From assembly GCF_010726645.1 (NCBI RefSeq), contig NZ_AP022563.1:682001-746000 (forward strand): a stretch of DNA of 64,000 nucleotides, in the 5' to 3' direction. Each line of letters opens with the position of its first letter. Position 1 is the stretch's first letter. Below the pieces are notes generated by a model. The model worked only from the letters and a program-made list of their open reading frames with translations, was not told the origin of the DNA and made no database searches. Position numbers and translations under genes: made by a program. Shown in pieces: positions 12,412-22,705 of the stretch. This DNA comes from Mycolicibacterium duvalii. GTDB lineage: Bacteria > Actinomycetota > Actinomycetes > Mycobacteriales > Mycobacteriaceae.

Positions 12412-13847
12412 CGAACCCGCACGCCCCCGAGCCGACACCCGACGAGGTCGCGGCGCTGCTGCAGGTCGAGCATCTGCTCGACCAGCGGTGGCCGGAGACC
12501 AAGATCGAGCCCAGCACGGCGCGGATCGCGGCGCTGATGGAGATGCTGGGGTCCCCGCAGTTGGGCTACCCGTCCATCCACGTCGCCGGCACCAACGGCA
12601 AGACGTCGGTGGCGCGCATGATCGACGCCTTGCTGACCGCGCTGCACCGCCGCACCGGCCGCACCACCAGCCCCCACCTGCAGTCGGCGGTCGAGCGCAT
12701 CAGCATCGACGGTGCCCCGATCAGTCCGGCCACCTACGTCGAGACCTACCGCGAGATCGAGCCTTTCGTCGAACTCGTCGACCAGCAGTCCGAGTCCGGT
12801 GCACTCGGCGAGCCGGGCCCGAGGATGAGCAAGTTCGAGGTCGTCACCGCGATGGCGTTCGCCGCGTTCGCTGATGCGCCGATCGACGTCGCCGTCGTGG
12901 AGGTCGGTCTCGGGGGGCGCTGGGACGCCACCAACGTCGTCAACGCGCCGGTGGCCGTCATCACTCCGATCGGGTTGGACCACACCGACTACCTGGGCGA
13001 CAACCTGGCGACGATCGCCGGCGAGAAGGCCGGCATCATCCACCGGCAGCGCGACGACCTCGTCCCCACCGACACCGTCGCGGTGATCGCGCGCCAGGCC
13101 CCGGAAGCCATGGAAGCCCTGCTGGCGCAGGCGCTGCGCGCCGACGCGGCGGTCGCGCGCGAGGATTCCGAGTTCGCTGTGCGCAGCCGTGCGCTGGCCA
13201 TCGGCGGTCAGCTGCTCGAACTGCAAGGCCTCGGCGGCGTCTACCCGGAGATCTTCGTCCCACTGCACGGCGAACACCAGGCGCACAACGCGGTGCTCGC
13301 GCTCGCCGCGGTCGAGGCGTTCTTCGGGGCGGGGGCCCAGCGCCAACTCGACGTCGACGCCGTACGGGCGGGTTTCGCCAGCGTCACCTCGCCCGGACGG
13401 ATGGAGAGAATGCGCAGCGCCCCCACCGTCTTCATCGACGCCGCGCACAATCCGGCCGGCGCCGCGGCGCTCGCGCAGGCGCTGGGGGAGGAGTTCGACT
13501 TCCGCTTCCTGGTCGGCGTGGTGTCGGTGATGGCCGACAAGGACGTCGACGGGATTCTCGCCGCTCTGGAGCCGGCCTTCGATCAGCTCGTCGTCACCCA
13601 CAATGGCTCGCCGCGCGCGCTGGAGGTCGACGCGCTGGCCGTCAAGGCCGAGGAGGTGTTCGGCCCCGAGCGGGTGATCGTCGCAGCGACCCTGCCCGAC
13701 TCGATCGAAACGGCCACCGCCTTGGTCGAGGACTCCGGCACCGACGACGAATCCGGAGCCGGGATGAGCGGCGCCGGGATCGTGATCACCGGCTCGGTGG
13801 TGACCGCCGGTGCGGCGCGCACCCTCTTCGGAAAGGATCCGGCGTGA
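12408..13847 (+). CDS. folC: Folylpolyglutamate / dihydrofolate synthase
   Basis: Adds glutamates to folates (and glutamate to dihydropteroate when bifunctional), 479 residues, Mur-ligase superfamily. The ATP loop GTNGKTS is at about 61-67. Other family marks are TTSPHL, the [12 protein letters not shown] metal/ATP block, [13 protein letters not shown], and [10 protein letters not shown] in the C-terminal domain. A Ser/Gly/Asp-rich insert ([14 protein letters not shown]) near the C-terminus is unusual and probably a surface loop. The ATG overlaps the valS stop by 4 bases, and its own stop overlaps the next gene (GTGA). This is a tightly coupled valS-folC-DUF4233 operon. Confidence 0.94.
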   Translation: MTNPHAPEPTPDEVAALLQVEHLLDQRWPETKIEPSTARIAALMEMLGSPQLGYPSIHVAGTNGKTSVARMIDALLTALHRRTGRTTSPHLQSAVERISIDGAPISPATYVETYREIEPFVELVDQQSESGALGEPGPRMSKFEVVTAMAFAAFADAPIDVAVVEVGLGGRWDATNVVNAPVAVITPIGLDHTDYLGDNLATIAGEKAGIIHRQRDDLVPTDTVAVIARQAPEAMEALLAQALRADAAVAREDSEFAVRSRALAIGGQLLELQGLGGVYPEIFVPLHGEHQAHNAVLALAAVEAFFGAGAQRQLDVDAVRAGFASVTSPGRMERMRSAPTVFIDAAHNPAGAAALAQALGEEFDFRFLVGVVSVMADKDVDGILAALEPAFDQLVVTHNGSPRALEVDALAVKAEEVFGPERVIVAATLPDSIETATALVEDSGTDDESGAGMSGAGIVITGSVVTAGAARTLFGKDPA

Positions 13848-14233
13848 GTGTACCCAACTCGGCTCCCGACCCGTGGCGCAGCTTCCGCGGCGTGATGGCC
13901 GGCACATTGATCCTCGAGGCGATCGTGGTCTTGCTGGCGCTGCCCGTTGTCGGTGCGGTCGGCGGCGGCCTGACGCCGGTGTCGACCAGCTATGTCATCG
14001 GCGCGGCGGTCCTGCTGGTGCTGATGGCGGGCGTGCAGGGACGGTCCTGGGCCATCTGGGCGAACCTGGCCGTCCAGCTGCTCCTGGTCGGCGGCTGGGT
14101 GATCTATCCGGGGCTGGGTTTCATCGGGGTGCTGTTCCTGGTGGTGTGGTTGCTGATCGCGTACCTGCGGGCCGAGGTGCTGCGCCGGCAACGGCGCGGT
14201 CTGCTGCCCGGTCAGCAGGCCGACCCCGAGTGA
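13844..14233 (+). CDS. DUF4233 membrane protein (Rv2446c-type)
   Basis: Integral membrane protein of 129 residues with four hydrophobic segments (about residues 15-40, 46-63, 67-84 and 88-108) and a basic C-terminal tail (LRAEVLRRQRRG). It matches the actinobacterial DUF4233 family that lies between folC and ndk in mycobacteria. Function is unknown. It overlaps folC by 4 bases (GTGA), so its level follows FolC. Confidence 0.85.
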   Translation: MSVPNSAPDPWRSFRGVMAGTLILEAIVVLLALPVVGAVGGGLTPVSTSYVIGAAVLLVLMAGVQGRSWAIWANLAVQLLLVGGWVIYPGLGFIGVLFLVVWLLIAYLRAEVLRRQRRGLLPGQQADPE

Positions 14234-14241
14234 GCACTCGG

Positions 14242-14247
14242 TAGGCT
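14242..14247 (+). promoter_or_regulatory. -10 box of leaderless ndk promoter
   Basis: TAGGCT sits 7 bases before the GTG of ndk with no Shine-Dalgarno between, so ndk probably has its own leaderless promoter in addition to read-through from folC. Confidence 0.55.
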
Positions 14248-14254
14248 GTCGGCC

Positions 14255-14665
14255 GTGACTGAGCGAACCCTGGTTCTGATCAAGCCCGACGGTGTGCAGC
14301 GCCGGCTCGTCGGGGAGATCATCAGCCGTATCGAAGCCAAAGGCCTGGACATCGTCGCCCTCGAGCTCAAGAGCGTCAGCGACGACCTCGCGCGCGCTCA
14401 TTACGCCGAGCACGACGGCAAGCCGTTCTTCGGCTCGCTGCTGGAGTTCATCACCTCCGGACCGGTGGTAGCGGCCGTTCTGGAGGGTCCCCGGGCCATC
14501 GCGGCGTTCCGGCAACTGGCCGGGGGCACCGATCCCGTCGAGAAGGCCGTCCCGGGCACCATCCGTGGCGACCTCGGCCTGGAAACGCAGTTCAACCTCG
14601 TGCACGGGTCGGACTCGCCGGAGTCGGCGGCCCGCGAGATCGAACTCTGGTTTCCCGCGGGCTAA
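14255..14665 (+). CDS. ndk: Nucleoside diphosphate kinase
   Basis: Balances NTP pools by phosphate transfer through a phosphohistidine, 136 residues. [20 protein letters not shown] opens the ferredoxin-like fold. His117 in NLVHGSDS is the active residue. EHDGKPFF and ETQFN are also family marks. The protein ends with EIELWFPAG. Length and motifs are standard for the hexameric actinobacterial enzyme. Confidence 0.97.
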   Translation: MTERTLVLIKPDGVQRRLVGEIISRIEAKGLDIVALELKSVSDDLARAHYAEHDGKPFFGSLLEFITSGPVVAAVLEGPRAIAAFRQLAGGTDPVEKAVPGTIRGDLGLETQFNLVHGSDSPESAAREIELWFPAG

Positions 14666-14988
14666 CTGCCGTCGACGACGCGACTGACCCGGCCTGAACG
14701 GATCACTCGTTGTGGTGTGGGATACTGGCCTCGGGTGACCGTCCTGACAGACCCGGGCCGGCTACCCGAATGAAGACTTCGACGAGCGCGACCACCGGTG
14801 ACGCGGTGCGGCGCGGGCCCGTCCAGCCATCATTCAGACCGGCTGCGAGCTCGGACCCACGGGATCGACTCGGAGCAAGACCATAACGAGTCCGGGAGTA
14901 CCGAGAAATCGGAGCTCGGACGCCAAATCGGGAGCCCTCGCGTGGCCGCGTCAGCAACACGACGCGCCCGGGGGCTTGAGGAGAATAC
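14666..14988 (+). other. Leader region of rne
   Basis: 323 bases without a gene. A possible extended -10, GATACT (14721-14726), would give a 5' untranslated leader of about 260 bases for rne. RNase E messages are autoregulated through their leader in many bacteria, and a long rne leader is reported for M. smegmatis. Several G- and C-rich inverted segments could fold. No open frame is convincing. Confidence 0.45.
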
Positions 14989-17865
14989 GTGGCCGACAAT
15001 GAGAACTTTCCAGCACCGACCCACGATCTCCCGGAAGAGGCCCAGCAACCTGCTGACTCTGCCGGTGAAGTGCAGGAAGCGCCGCCCGAACGGCTGAGGG
15101 TGCACTCGCTGGCGCGGGTGCTCGGCACCACCAGCCGGCGGATCATCGATGCGCTGGTCGAGCTCGATGGCCGGGCGCGCAGCGCCCACTCCACCGTCGG
15201 CCGCGAAGAAGCCGACCGTGTGCGCGAGGTGCTCGCTCAGCCGGAGGCCGCGGCCGAGGCCGAGTCGCAGCCCGCGGCCGAGACCCCGGCTGAGCCGGAA
15301 CCGGCCGCGTCCGACGCCGGGAGCAGCCCCGCCGAGGTGACGGCGGAAGAAGAGCCCGAATCGCGCCTGATCCTGGAGGCACCGACCCCGCCGGCCGCCG
15401 AGCCCGCCGACTATCTGCCGTTGTTCGTCGCCCCGCAGCCGGTGCGGTTCGACGAGGTGCGCAGCGGCGACGATTCCGACGATGCCGACGACGACGCCGC
15501 CGACTCTGATGCCGACTCGGACGACGACACCGACGCCGACGACGACCAGAACGGGCGGCCGGCCGCCAAGCGGCGCCGGCGCGGTCGCCGGGGCCGCGGC
15601 CGGGGCCGGGGCGAACAGAACGGCGACGACGCGTCGTCCGACGGTGACGGAGACAACCAGACCGATTCCGACGGAGGCGGTGCCGACTCCGACGCGGATT
15701 CTGACGACGACAACGGCGATGAGGACCAGAACGGCGGCGACGGCACCAGCCGGCGCCGGCGCCGCAGGCGTCGTCGCAAGTCCGGCTCGGGCGACGACAG
15801 CGACAGCAACGGCTCCTCCGACGACCCGCCCAACACCGTCGTCCACGAGCGCGAACCCCGCAAGAACGAGAAATCCACCGCGGATCCCGACGCGATCCAG
15901 GGCATCAGCGGTTCCACCCGCCTCGAGGCCAAACGGCAGCGCCGCCGCGACGGCCGCGACGCGGGCCGACGTCGGCCGCCGATCCTGTCCGAAGCCGAAT
16001 TCCTGGCGCGCCGGGAGGCCGTCGAGCGGGTGATGGTGGTGCGCGACAAGGTCCGTACCGAGCCGCCGCACGAGGGCGCCCGCTACACCCAGATCGCGGT
16101 GCTCGAAGACGGGGTGGTCGTCGAGCACTTCGTGACCTCCGCGGCGTCGGCCTCGCTGGTCGGCAACATCTACCTGGGCATCGTGCAGAACGTGCTGCCG
16201 TCGATGGAAGCGGCGTTCGTCGACATCGGCCGGGGCCGCAACGGTGTGCTCTACGCCGGCGAGGTGAACTGGGAGGCCGCCGGCCTGGGCGGGCAGAACC
16301 GCAAGATCGAACAGGCCCTCAAACCCGGCGACTACGTCGTCGTCCAAGTCAGCAAGGACCCCGTCGGGCACAAGGGTGCCCGCCTGACCACCCAGGTCAG
16401 TCTCGCCGGCCGGTATCTGGTGTACGTGCCGGGCGCCTCGTCGACCGGCATCAGCCGCAAGCTGCCCGACACCGAGCGACAGCGGCTCAAGGAGATCCTG
16501 AAAGAGGTCGTGCCGTCCGATGCCGGCGTGATCATCCGGACCGCCTCTGAAGGCGTCAAGGAAGACGACATCCGCGCCGACGTCGAGCGGCTGCAGAAGC
16601 GCTGGAGCGAGATCGAGGCCAAGGCTGCCGAGATCACCGCGAAGAAGGCCGGTGCCGCGGTCGCGCTCTACGAAGAGCCTGACGTGCTGGTCAAGGTCAT
16701 TCGCGACCTGTTCAACGAAGACTTCTCCGGACTGATCGTCTCCGGCGACGACGCCTGGAAGACGATCAACGACTACGTCGAAGCCGTGGCGCCCGAACTG
16801 ATGCCGCGCCTGACCAAATACGAACCCGCAGGATCGGGCGACGGGTCGGGACCCGACGTGTTCGCCGTGCACCGTATCGACGAACAGCTGACCAAGGCGC
16901 TGGACCGCAAGGTGTGGCTGCCGTCGGGTGGAACCCTGGTCATCGACCGCACCGAGGCGATGACCGTCGTCGACGTCAACACCGGCAAGTTCACCGGGTC
17001 CGGCGGCAACCTCGAGCAGACCGTGACGCGCAACAACCTCGAAGCCGCCGAGGAGATCGTGCGTCAGCTGCGACTGCGAGACATCGGCGGCATCGTGGTC
17101 ATCGACTTCATCGACATGGTCCTGGAGTCCAACCGCGACCTGGTCCTGCGCCGGCTGACCGAGGCGCTGGCCCGCGACCGGACCCGCCATCAGGTTTCGG
17201 AGGTGACGTCGCTGGGTCTGGTGCAGCTGACCCGCAAGCGGCTCGGCACCGGACTCGTCGAGGCCTTCTCCACGTCATGCACCCACTGCGGTGGGCGCGG
17301 AATCATGTTGCACGGCGACCCCGTGGACTCCACCTCGTCCGGCGGCGGCAAGAAGTCCGAGTCCGGTGGCGGGGGCGGCCGCCGCGGCAAGCGGGGCAAG
17401 CGCGGCAATCGTGAGCAGGACGTGCAGGTCGCGAAGCTGCCCTCGCACAGCCCCGGCGACCACCCGATGTTCAAGGCGATGGCCGCCGCCAACGGCAAGC
17501 ACGAGGACGATGACGATGACACCGGCGACGCCGAGGAATCGGCGCAAGACGTCGCCGAGCTCGAACCGGACACGATCCGCCAGGCCGTCGGCGACACCGA
17601 CGACGGCGACGAGGACGACACCGAGGATGACGACACCGACGACGACGAGAACGACGAGAACGACGAGGACGAGGACGACGAGGACGAGATCGACCTCGAC
17701 GACGACGAGGAGGAGATCGAGGACGACATCGACGTCGTGAACTCGGACGACTCCGAGAACGACGACAACGACTCCGAGGATGAGGTGCCTGTCGCCGTCT
17801 CGCGTCCGGGCCGGCACCGGCGCCGCGCAGCCGCCCGCCCGGCCGGCCCACCCAGCCAGGACTGA
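14989..17865 (+). CDS. rne: Ribonuclease E/G
   Basis: Essential endoribonuclease for mRNA decay and rRNA maturation, 958 residues. The N-terminal 330 residues are a low-complexity arm with a GTTSRRIIDALVELDG segment, acidic Asp/Ser runs and basic patches (RRRRGRRGRG). The catalytic core follows: S1 domain (about 350-440), then DRTEAMTVVDVNTGKFTG and IDFIDM with metal ligands Asp662 and Asp706, and the zinc-link CTHCGG (Cys764, Cys767). The C-terminal 150 residues are an Asp/Glu run ending in a basic RRR patch. These flanking arms are the mycobacterial pattern, with scaffold arms on both sides rather than only C-terminal as in E. coli. GAGGAG (14978-14983) supports the GTG start. Confidence 0.95.
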   Translation: MADNENFPAPTHDLPEEAQQPADSAGEVQEAPPERLRVHSLARVLGTTSRRIIDALVELDGRARSAHSTVGREEADRVREVLAQPEAAAEAESQPAAETPAEPEPAASDAGSSPAEVTAEEEPESRLILEAPTPPAAEPADYLPLFVAPQPVRFDEVRSGDDSDDADDDAADSDADSDDDTDADDDQNGRPAAKRRRRGRRGRGRGRGEQNGDDASSDGDGDNQTDSDGGGADSDADSDDDNGDEDQNGGDGTSRRRRRRRRRKSGSGDDSDSNGSSDDPPNTVVHEREPRKNEKSTADPDAIQGISGSTRLEAKRQRRRDGRDAGRRRPPILSEAEFLARREAVERVMVVRDKVRTEPPHEGARYTQIAVLEDGVVVEHFVTSAASASLVGNIYLGIVQNVLPSMEAAFVDIGRGRNGVLYAGEVNWEAAGLGGQNRKIEQALKPGDYVVVQVSKDPVGHKGARLTTQVSLAGRYLVYVPGASSTGISRKLPDTERQRLKEILKEVVPSDAGVIIRTASEGVKEDDIRADVERLQKRWSEIEAKAAEITAKKAGAAVALYEEPDVLVKVIRDLFNEDFSGLIVSGDDAWKTINDYVEAVAPELMPRLTKYEPAGSGDGSGPDVFAVHRIDEQLTKALDRKVWLPSGGTLVIDRTEAMTVVDVNTGKFTGSGGNLEQTVTRNNLEAAEEIVRQLRLRDIGGIVVIDFIDMVLESNRDLVLRRLTEALARDRTRHQVSEVTSLGLVQLTRKRLGTGLVEAFSTSCTHCGGRGIMLHGDPVDSTSSGGGKKSESGGGGGRRGKRGKRGNREQDVQVAKLPSHSPGDHPMFKAMAAANGKHEDDDDDTGDAEESAQDVAELEPDTIRQAVGDTDDGDEDDTEDDDTDDDENDENDEDEDDEDEIDLDDDEEEIEDDIDVVNSDDSENDDNDSEDEVPVAVSRPGRHRRRAAARPAGPPSQD

Positions 17866-17870
17866 GCGGT

Positions 17871-17900
17871 TTGATTCTCCAGCCGCTGGTCACGTAACCT
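17871..17900 (+). promoter_or_regulatory. Sigma-A-type promoter for rplU-rpmA
   Basis: -35 TTGATT (17871-17876) and -10 TAACCT (17895-17900) are separated by 18 bases. This predicts a leader of about 115 bases before rplU. Confidence 0.55.
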
Positions 17901-18023
17901 TGAGCAGTTGTCTCCAGGGCCTGCCCCCGGCCGGCCGGAGAGCGGGATTGACGTCCCGCACCCAGACCCGCACGCACACCCACCGGTGATGCGCGCCCGC
18001 ACGCGAGCAGAGGAAGACCAACG

Positions 18024-18347
18024 ATGGCAGCGCAAACAGCCACGTACGCGATCGTGAAGACCGGCGGCAAGCAGTACAAGGTGGCGGCCGGCGACATCGT
18101 CAAGGTGGAGAAGCTCGACGCCGAGCCCGGTGCCTCGGTGTCCCTGCCCGTGGCTCTCGTGGTCGACGGCGCGAAGGTGACCACCGACGCCAAGGCGTTG
18201 GAGAAAGTGGCCGTCACCGGCGAGGTGCTCGAACACACCAAGGGTCCGAAGATCCGGATCCACAAGTTCAAGAACAAGACCGGTTATCACAAGCGCCAGG
18301 GCCATCGTCAGCAGCTGACGGTGCTCAAGGTCACCGGCATCAAGTAA
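18024..18347 (+). CDS. rplU: 50S ribosomal protein L21
   Basis: Large-subunit protein of 107 residues that binds 23S rRNA beside L20. [13 protein letters not shown] near the start and the C-terminal [18 protein letters not shown] are family signatures. GAGGAAGA precedes the ATG. It has an extra six residues (MAAQTA) compared with the shortest homologues, as in other mycobacteria. It lies 17 bases before rpmA in the usual rplU-rpmA-obg order. Confidence 0.97.
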   Translation: MAAQTATYAIVKTGGKQYKVAAGDIVKVEKLDAEPGASVSLPVALVVDGAKVTTDAKALEKVAVTGEVLEHTKGPKIRIHKFKNKTGYHKRQGHRQQLTVLKVTGIK

Positions 18348-18364
18348 CGACGGGAGCGAGAGAG

Positions 18365-18631
18365 ATGGCACACAAGAAGGGCGCTTCGAGCTCACGCAAC
18401 GGTCGCGACTCCGCCGCGCAGCGGCTGGGCGTCAAGCGGTTCGGCGGCCAGGTCGTCAAGGCCGGCGAGATCCTGGTCCGCCAGCGTGGCACGCACTTCC
18501 ACCCCGGCGTCAATGTCGGTCGTGGTGGTGACGACACCCTGTTCGCGACGGCGCCCGGCGCCGTTGAGTTCGGCATGAAGCGCGGCCGCAAGTTCGTCAA
18601 CATCGTTCGCGTCACCCGCAGCGAGGCCTGA
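18365..18631 (+). CDS. rpmA: 50S ribosomal protein L27
   Basis: Protein of the peptidyl-transferase region, 88 residues, starting [16 protein letters not shown]. This is the flexible N-terminus that reaches the P site, without the Firmicute cleavage extension. [21 protein letters not shown] is the core signature. GGGAGCGAGAG precedes the ATG. A palindromic element separates it from obg. Confidence 0.97.
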   Translation: MAHKKGASSSRNGRDSAAQRLGVKRFGGQVVKAGEILVRQRGTHFHPGVNVGRGGDDTLFATAPGAVEFGMKRGRKFVNIVRVTRSEA

Positions 18632-18640
18632 CTTCCGCGT

Positions 18641-18698
18641 CGAGATCGGCGTTTTGCTCGCAGGGCTCTCGCACGTCGCCCGCAAAACGTAGATTTCG
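18641..18698. repeat. Imperfect inverted repeat between rpmA and obg
   Basis: CGAGATCGGCGTTTTGC (18641-18657) and GCAAAACGTAGATTTCG (18682-18698) pair in 14 of 17 positions across a 24-base spacer. It could be a small dispersed palindromic element or an attenuator reducing read-through from rpmA to obg. It has no U tract. Confidence 0.5.
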
Positions 18699-18716
18699 TC
18701 ATGGAAAGGAAGTCCG

Positions 18717-20156
18717 ATGCCCCGGTTCATCGACCGCGTCGTGGTTCACGCGCGCGCCGGTAACGGCGGCAACGGGTGCGCCTCGGTGCACCGCGAGAAG
18801 TTCAAGCCGCTCGGTGGACCCGACGGTGGCAACGGCGGTCGCGGCGGCAGCGTCGTGTTCGTCGTCGACCCGCAGGTGCACACCCTGCTCGACTTCCACT
18901 TCCACCCGCACGTGGTGGCCCCGTCCGGTAAGCAGGGCGCGGGCAGCAATCGCGACGGAGCCGCGGGCGCCGACCTCGAGGTGAAGGTCCCCGACGGCAC
19001 GGTCGTCCTCGACGAACAGGGCAGGTTGCTGGCCGACCTCGTCGGTGCCGGCACCCGGTTCGAGGCCGCCGCCGGCGGACGTGGCGGCCTGGGTAACGCG
19101 GCACTGGCCTCACGAGCCCGTAAAGCCCCCGGATTCGCGCTGCTGGGCGAGAAGGGCGAGGTTCGCGAGCTCACCCTCGAACTCAAGACCGTCGCCGACG
19201 TCGGCCTGGTCGGGTTCCCGTCGGCCGGCAAGTCCTCGCTGGTCTCGGCGATCTCGGCGGCCAAGCCGAAGGTCGCCGACTACCCGTTCACCACGCTGGT
19301 CCCGAACCTGGGCGTCGTCTCGGCGGGGGAACACACCTTCACCGTCGCCGATGTGCCCGGGCTGATCCCGGGCGCCTCCGAGGGCCGCGGTCTGGGCCTG
19401 GATTTCCTGCGTCATATCGAGCGGTGCGCGGTGCTGGTGCATGTCGTCGACTGCGCCACCCTCGAACCCGACCGCGACCCGGTGTCCGACATCGAGGCGC
19501 TGGAGGCCGAGCTCGCCGCGTACACGCCGACCCTGCAGGGTGACAGCACGCTCGGTGACCTCGCGCAGCGGCCCCGCGCGGTGGTCCTGAACAAGATCGA
19601 TGTTCCGGACGCGCGCGAACTCGCCGATTTCGTCCGCGCCGACGTCACCGAGAAGTTCGGCTGGCCGGTCTTCGAGGTGTCCACCGTGACCCGAGAAGGG
19701 TTACGGCCGTTGACTTTCGCGTTGTGGGACATGGTGTCGACGTACCGCGCGGCGCAGCCGGAAGTGGTGGCGCGCCGGCCGGTGATCCGGCCGGTCCCCG
19801 TCGACGAGACGGCGTTCTCGGTGGAAGCCGACGGTGACGGCGGCTTCATCGTGCACGGCACCCGCCCGCGCCGATGGGTCGCGCAGACGAACTTCGACAA
19901 CGACGAGGCGGTCGGATACCTGGGTGACCGGCTGGCCCGGTTGGGTGTGGAAGACGAACTGCTCAAGCTGGGAGCCAAACCCGGCTGCGCCGTCACGATC
20001 GGCGACATGACCTTCGACTGGGAGCCCCAGACCCCGGCCGGCGTCGACGTTCCGCTGTCCGGGCGCGGCACCGACGCGCGCCTGGAACAGACCGGCCGGA
20101 TCTCGGCCGACGAGCGGAAGGCCGCCCGCAAAGCTCGTCGGGAGAGCGATCAGTGA
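18717..20156 (+). CDS. obg: GTPase ObgE/CgtA
   Basis: Ribosome-associated GTPase linking 50S assembly and stress signalling, 479 residues. The N-terminal Obg fold is glycine-rich ([24 protein letters not shown]). The G domain has GFPSAGKSS (P-loop from residue 166), switch region [16 protein letters not shown] and NKID. A C-terminal OCT domain (about 345-425) and a charged tail follow. GGAAAGGAAG lies before the ATG. Its stop overlaps the proB GTG start, coupling the two genes. Confidence 0.96.
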   Translation: MPRFIDRVVVHARAGNGGNGCASVHREKFKPLGGPDGGNGGRGGSVVFVVDPQVHTLLDFHFHPHVVAPSGKQGAGSNRDGAAGADLEVKVPDGTVVLDEQGRLLADLVGAGTRFEAAAGGRGGLGNAALASRARKAPGFALLGEKGEVRELTLELKTVADVGLVGFPSAGKSSLVSAISAAKPKVADYPFTTLVPNLGVVSAGEHTFTVADVPGLIPGASEGRGLGLDFLRHIERCAVLVHVVDCATLEPDRDPVSDIEALEAELAAYTPTLQGDSTLGDLAQRPRAVVLNKIDVPDARELADFVRADVTEKFGWPVFEVSTVTREGLRPLTFALWDMVSTYRAAQPEVVARRPVIRPVPVDETAFSVEADGDGGFIVHGTRPRRWVAQTNFDNDEAVGYLGDRLARLGVEDELLKLGAKPGCAVTIGDMTFDWEPQTPAGVDVPLSGRGTDARLEQTGRISADERKAARKARRESDQ

Positions 20157-21274
20157 GCGTCGACTCCATTCACCGGACAGCCATCCGGACCGCACGTTCG
20201 GTGGTCGTCAAGATCGGGACCACCGCGTTGACCACGTCGTCGGGAAAGTTCGACGCCAGCCGACTGGAGGGTCTCGCCGACGCGATCGAGGCCCGGATGA
20301 AGGCCGGCTCGGACGTGGTCATCGTGTCCTCCGGTGCGATCGCGGCCGGGATCGAACCGCTCGGACTGAGCCGGCGCCCCACCGACCTGGCCACCAAGCA
20401 GGCCGCCGCCAGCGTCGGGCAGGTGGCGCTCGTCAACTCCTGGAGCGCTGCGTTCACCCGCTATCAGCGCACCGTCGGCCAAGTGCTGCTGACTGCGCAT
20501 GACATCTCGATGCGGGTGCAGCACACCAACGCCGCGCGCACGCTGGACCGGCTGCGCGCGCTGCACGCGGTGGCGATCGTCAACGAGAACGACACCGTGG
20601 CCACCAACGAGATCCGTTTCGGCGACAACGACCGGCTCTCGGCGCTGGTGGCTCACCTGGTCGGCGCCGACGCGCTGATCCTGCTCTCCGATATCGACGG
20701 CCTCTACGACGGGGATCCCCGGAAGGCGTCCGCGGACAACCCGGCACGCTTCATCCCCGAGGTGGCCGGACCCGACGACCTGGACGGGGTCACCGCCGGA
20801 CGCGGCAGCAGTCTGGGAACCGGGGGGATGGTTTCCAAACTGTCCTCAGCGCTGCTGGCCGCGGATGCCGGGGTGCCGGTGCTGCTGGCCGCGGCATCCG
20901 ATGCCGCGGCCGCGTTGACCGATGCCTCGGTGGGCACCGTGTTCGCGCCCCGGGCCCAGCGGATGTCGGCACGCCGCTTCTGGGTGCGCTATGCCGCCGA
21001 AGCGGCAGGCACCCTGACCCTCGATGATGGAGCGGTGAACGCCGTTGTGCGGCAGCGCCGCTCACTGCTCCCGGCCGGCATCACGGCGTTGTCGGGCCGT
21101 TTCTACGGCGGCGACGTCGTCGAGCTGCGGGCGCAGGATGCCTCGATGGTGGCTCGCGGTGTCGTCGCCTACGACGCCACCGAGCTGGCGGGGATGCTGG
21201 GCCGCTCCACCTCGCAGTTACCCGCCGAGATGCGCCGGCCCGCGGTGCACGCCGACGATCTGGTCGCGGTCTGA
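20153..21274 (+). CDS. proB: Glutamate 5-kinase
   Basis: First step of proline synthesis, phosphorylating glutamate to glutamyl-5-phosphate, 373 residues. An N-terminal amino-acid-kinase domain has [34 protein letters not shown] and [11 protein letters not shown]-terminal PUA domain (about 280-360) is present as in most long ProB proteins. GTG is fixed by the 4-base overlap with obg. The partner proA lies about 9 kb downstream rather than adjacent. Confidence 0.96.
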   Translation: MSVDSIHRTAIRTARSVVVKIGTTALTTSSGKFDASRLEGLADAIEARMKAGSDVVIVSSGAIAAGIEPLGLSRRPTDLATKQAAASVGQVALVNSWSAAFTRYQRTVGQVLLTAHDISMRVQHTNAARTLDRLRALHAVAIVNENDTVATNEIRFGDNDRLSALVAHLVGADALILLSDIDGLYDGDPRKASADNPARFIPEVAGPDDLDGVTAGRGSSLGTGGMVSKLSSALLAADAGVPVLLAAASDAAAALTDASVGTVFAPRAQRMSARRFWVRYAAEAAGTLTLDDGAVNAVVRQRRSLLPAGITALSGRFYGGDVVELRAQDASMVARGVVAYDATELAGMLGRSTSQLPAEMRRPAVHADDLVAV

Positions 21275-21293
21275 CCCTGACGACGTGATGGTG

Positions 21294-21333
21294 CACGAAG
21301 TTTTTGTGCGACAAAGGCTTTTGACGCTTCGTG
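21294..21333. terminator. Weak hairpin between proB and the convergent HNH gene
   Basis: CACGAAG (21294-21300) and CTTCGTG (21327-21333) form a 7-bp stem with a 26-base loop in the gap between two convergent genes. It may act as a bidirectional terminator or mark the edge of the inserted 13E12-type block. Confidence 0.3.
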
Positions 21334-21358
21334 ACGGCGAGTGCCATCAGCGGACGAG

Positions 21359-22660
21359 TCAGTTGGCGTTGGGTGGTGGTGGCTCGTAGGGGTGGTACCA
21401 CTTCCAGCCGGCGCGTTCGCCGGTGGGGCCGCGATAGGGCGGGACGTCGGGGGGTGGCTGGGTGGGTGGGCGGGCCAGCGAGCCGGGCTGCAGCGGTCGG
21501 CCTTGGCGGTCGGTGACGGTGATGGTCGGGGCGGGTCCGGTGATGGTGATGACCCCGCGGTGGTGTTGGCGGTGATGCCACGGGCACAGCAGCACCAGGT
21601 TGTCCAACTCGGTGGCTCCGCCGTCCTCCCAGTGCTGCAGGTGATGGGCGTGCAGGCCGCGGGTGGCCCCGCATCCGGGCACCGCGCACGTGCGATGGCG
21701 GCGCTCCAGGGCGCGGCGCAACCGCCGGCTGATGGTGCGGGTGCTGCGCCCGGCCCCGATCACCCGGCCCGCGCGTTGGAACCACACCTCGCAGGTGGCA
21801 TCACAGCTCAGATAGCGGCGCTCGGCATCGGAGAGCAGCGGACCCAGATGCAGCGAGGCGACCTTGTCCTTGACGTCGACATGGACCACCACGGTGGTGC
21901 GCTGCCCGTGCGGGCGGGCCGCCACATCGGCGTCCCACCCCGCCTCGACCAACGCCGTGAACGCATCCACCCGCGTCGGCATCGGCGGCCGCACACCGAC
22001 CGCATCCTCGTCATCGTCCTCATCATCGCGAGGGGCGGCGTCGGCGGAGTCCTCACCGGCGTGGTCGCGTTTCCACTCCGCGATCAGCCCATCGTGCTGG
22101 GACGCCAACCCGGCCTCGAACTTCGCCGACTCAAGGGTCGACAGCGTGATCGTCCACCGGATCAACTCACCCTTGGTGGTCTTGCTGATCCCGCGCTGGG
22201 GCTCACCGCGCGGCACCGGCGCCGGTTGCGGCTCGACCTTGACCGCCGTGCGCAACTGCGCCACCGTCATGTTCTCGGCCAACCCCGCATAGTGGGCATC
22301 GGAGCCCTGCCCGCCGCGCTGGGCGATCACCCCGACCTGATCCAACGACAACCGGCCCTCCCGCAACAGGGCCGCACAGCGCGGGAACTCGGCCAGCCGG
22401 TCGGCGATCGCGGTCACGGTCTCGGCGTTGTTCGGCGAACACCCGATCTTCCACGCCACCAACGCTTCGATCGACCGGCACCCGGTGTTGCCCCACAACC
22501 CGTCCCCGTCGATCTGGGCCACGATCTCCACAATCCGGCCATCGATGGCATTGCGCTGCCCCGCCAACTCCGACAACTCGTCGAACAACGCATCCAACCG
22601 AGCCGCCCGACTCGACGCAGGCTCGACCTCGTCATCGGCCAACAGCGCAGTGGAAGACAT
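21359..22660 (-). CDS. DUF222 / HNH endonuclease, 13E12 repeat family
   Basis: 433-residue member of the 13E12 family, which is multicopy in mycobacteria. The N-terminal DUF222 helical domain covers about residues 30-300 and has an acidic insert (about 208-222, mostly D and E). The C-terminal HNH nuclease has CAVPGCGATRGLHAHHLQHW and LDNLVLLCPWHHRQHH, with the metal histidines and cysteines intact. The extreme C-terminus is proline-rich. The family is thought to be nuclease-like, perhaps mobile or defence-related, but no function is proven. ATG 22660 is preferred to an upstream TTG. The gene lies between proB and the sirtuin, where M. tuberculosis has none. Confidence 0.85.
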   Translation of the reverse strand: MSSTALLADDEVEPASSRAARLDALFDELSELAGQRNAIDGRIVEIVAQIDGDGLWGNTGCRSIEALVAWKIGCSPNNAETVTAIADRLAEFPRCAALLREGRLSLDQVGVIAQRGGQGSDAHYAGLAENMTVAQLRTAVKVEPQPAPVPRGEPQRGISKTTKGELIRWTITLSTLESAKFEAGLASQHDGLIAEWKRDHAGEDSADAAPRDDEDDDEDAVGVRPPMPTRVDAFTALVEAGWDADVAARPHGQRTTVVVHVDVKDKVASLHLGPLLSDAERRYLSCDATCEVWFQRAGRVIGAGRSTRTISRRLRRALERRHRTCAVPGCGATRGLHAHHLQHWEDGGATELDNLVLLCPWHHRQHHRGVITITGPAPTITVTDRQGRPLQPGSLARPPTQPPPDVPPYRGPTGERAGWKWYHPYEPPPPNAN

Positions 22661-22705
22661 GACCCCATACAAGCAGCAGGGTCTGACAAAAAAGACGTAT
22701 CTGGC

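Noticed and set aside
10303..12438. 711-codon minus-strand frame opposite valS
   Set aside because: Mirror of a GC-rich coding strand; composition dominated by R, G, Q with no domain, while valS is certain.
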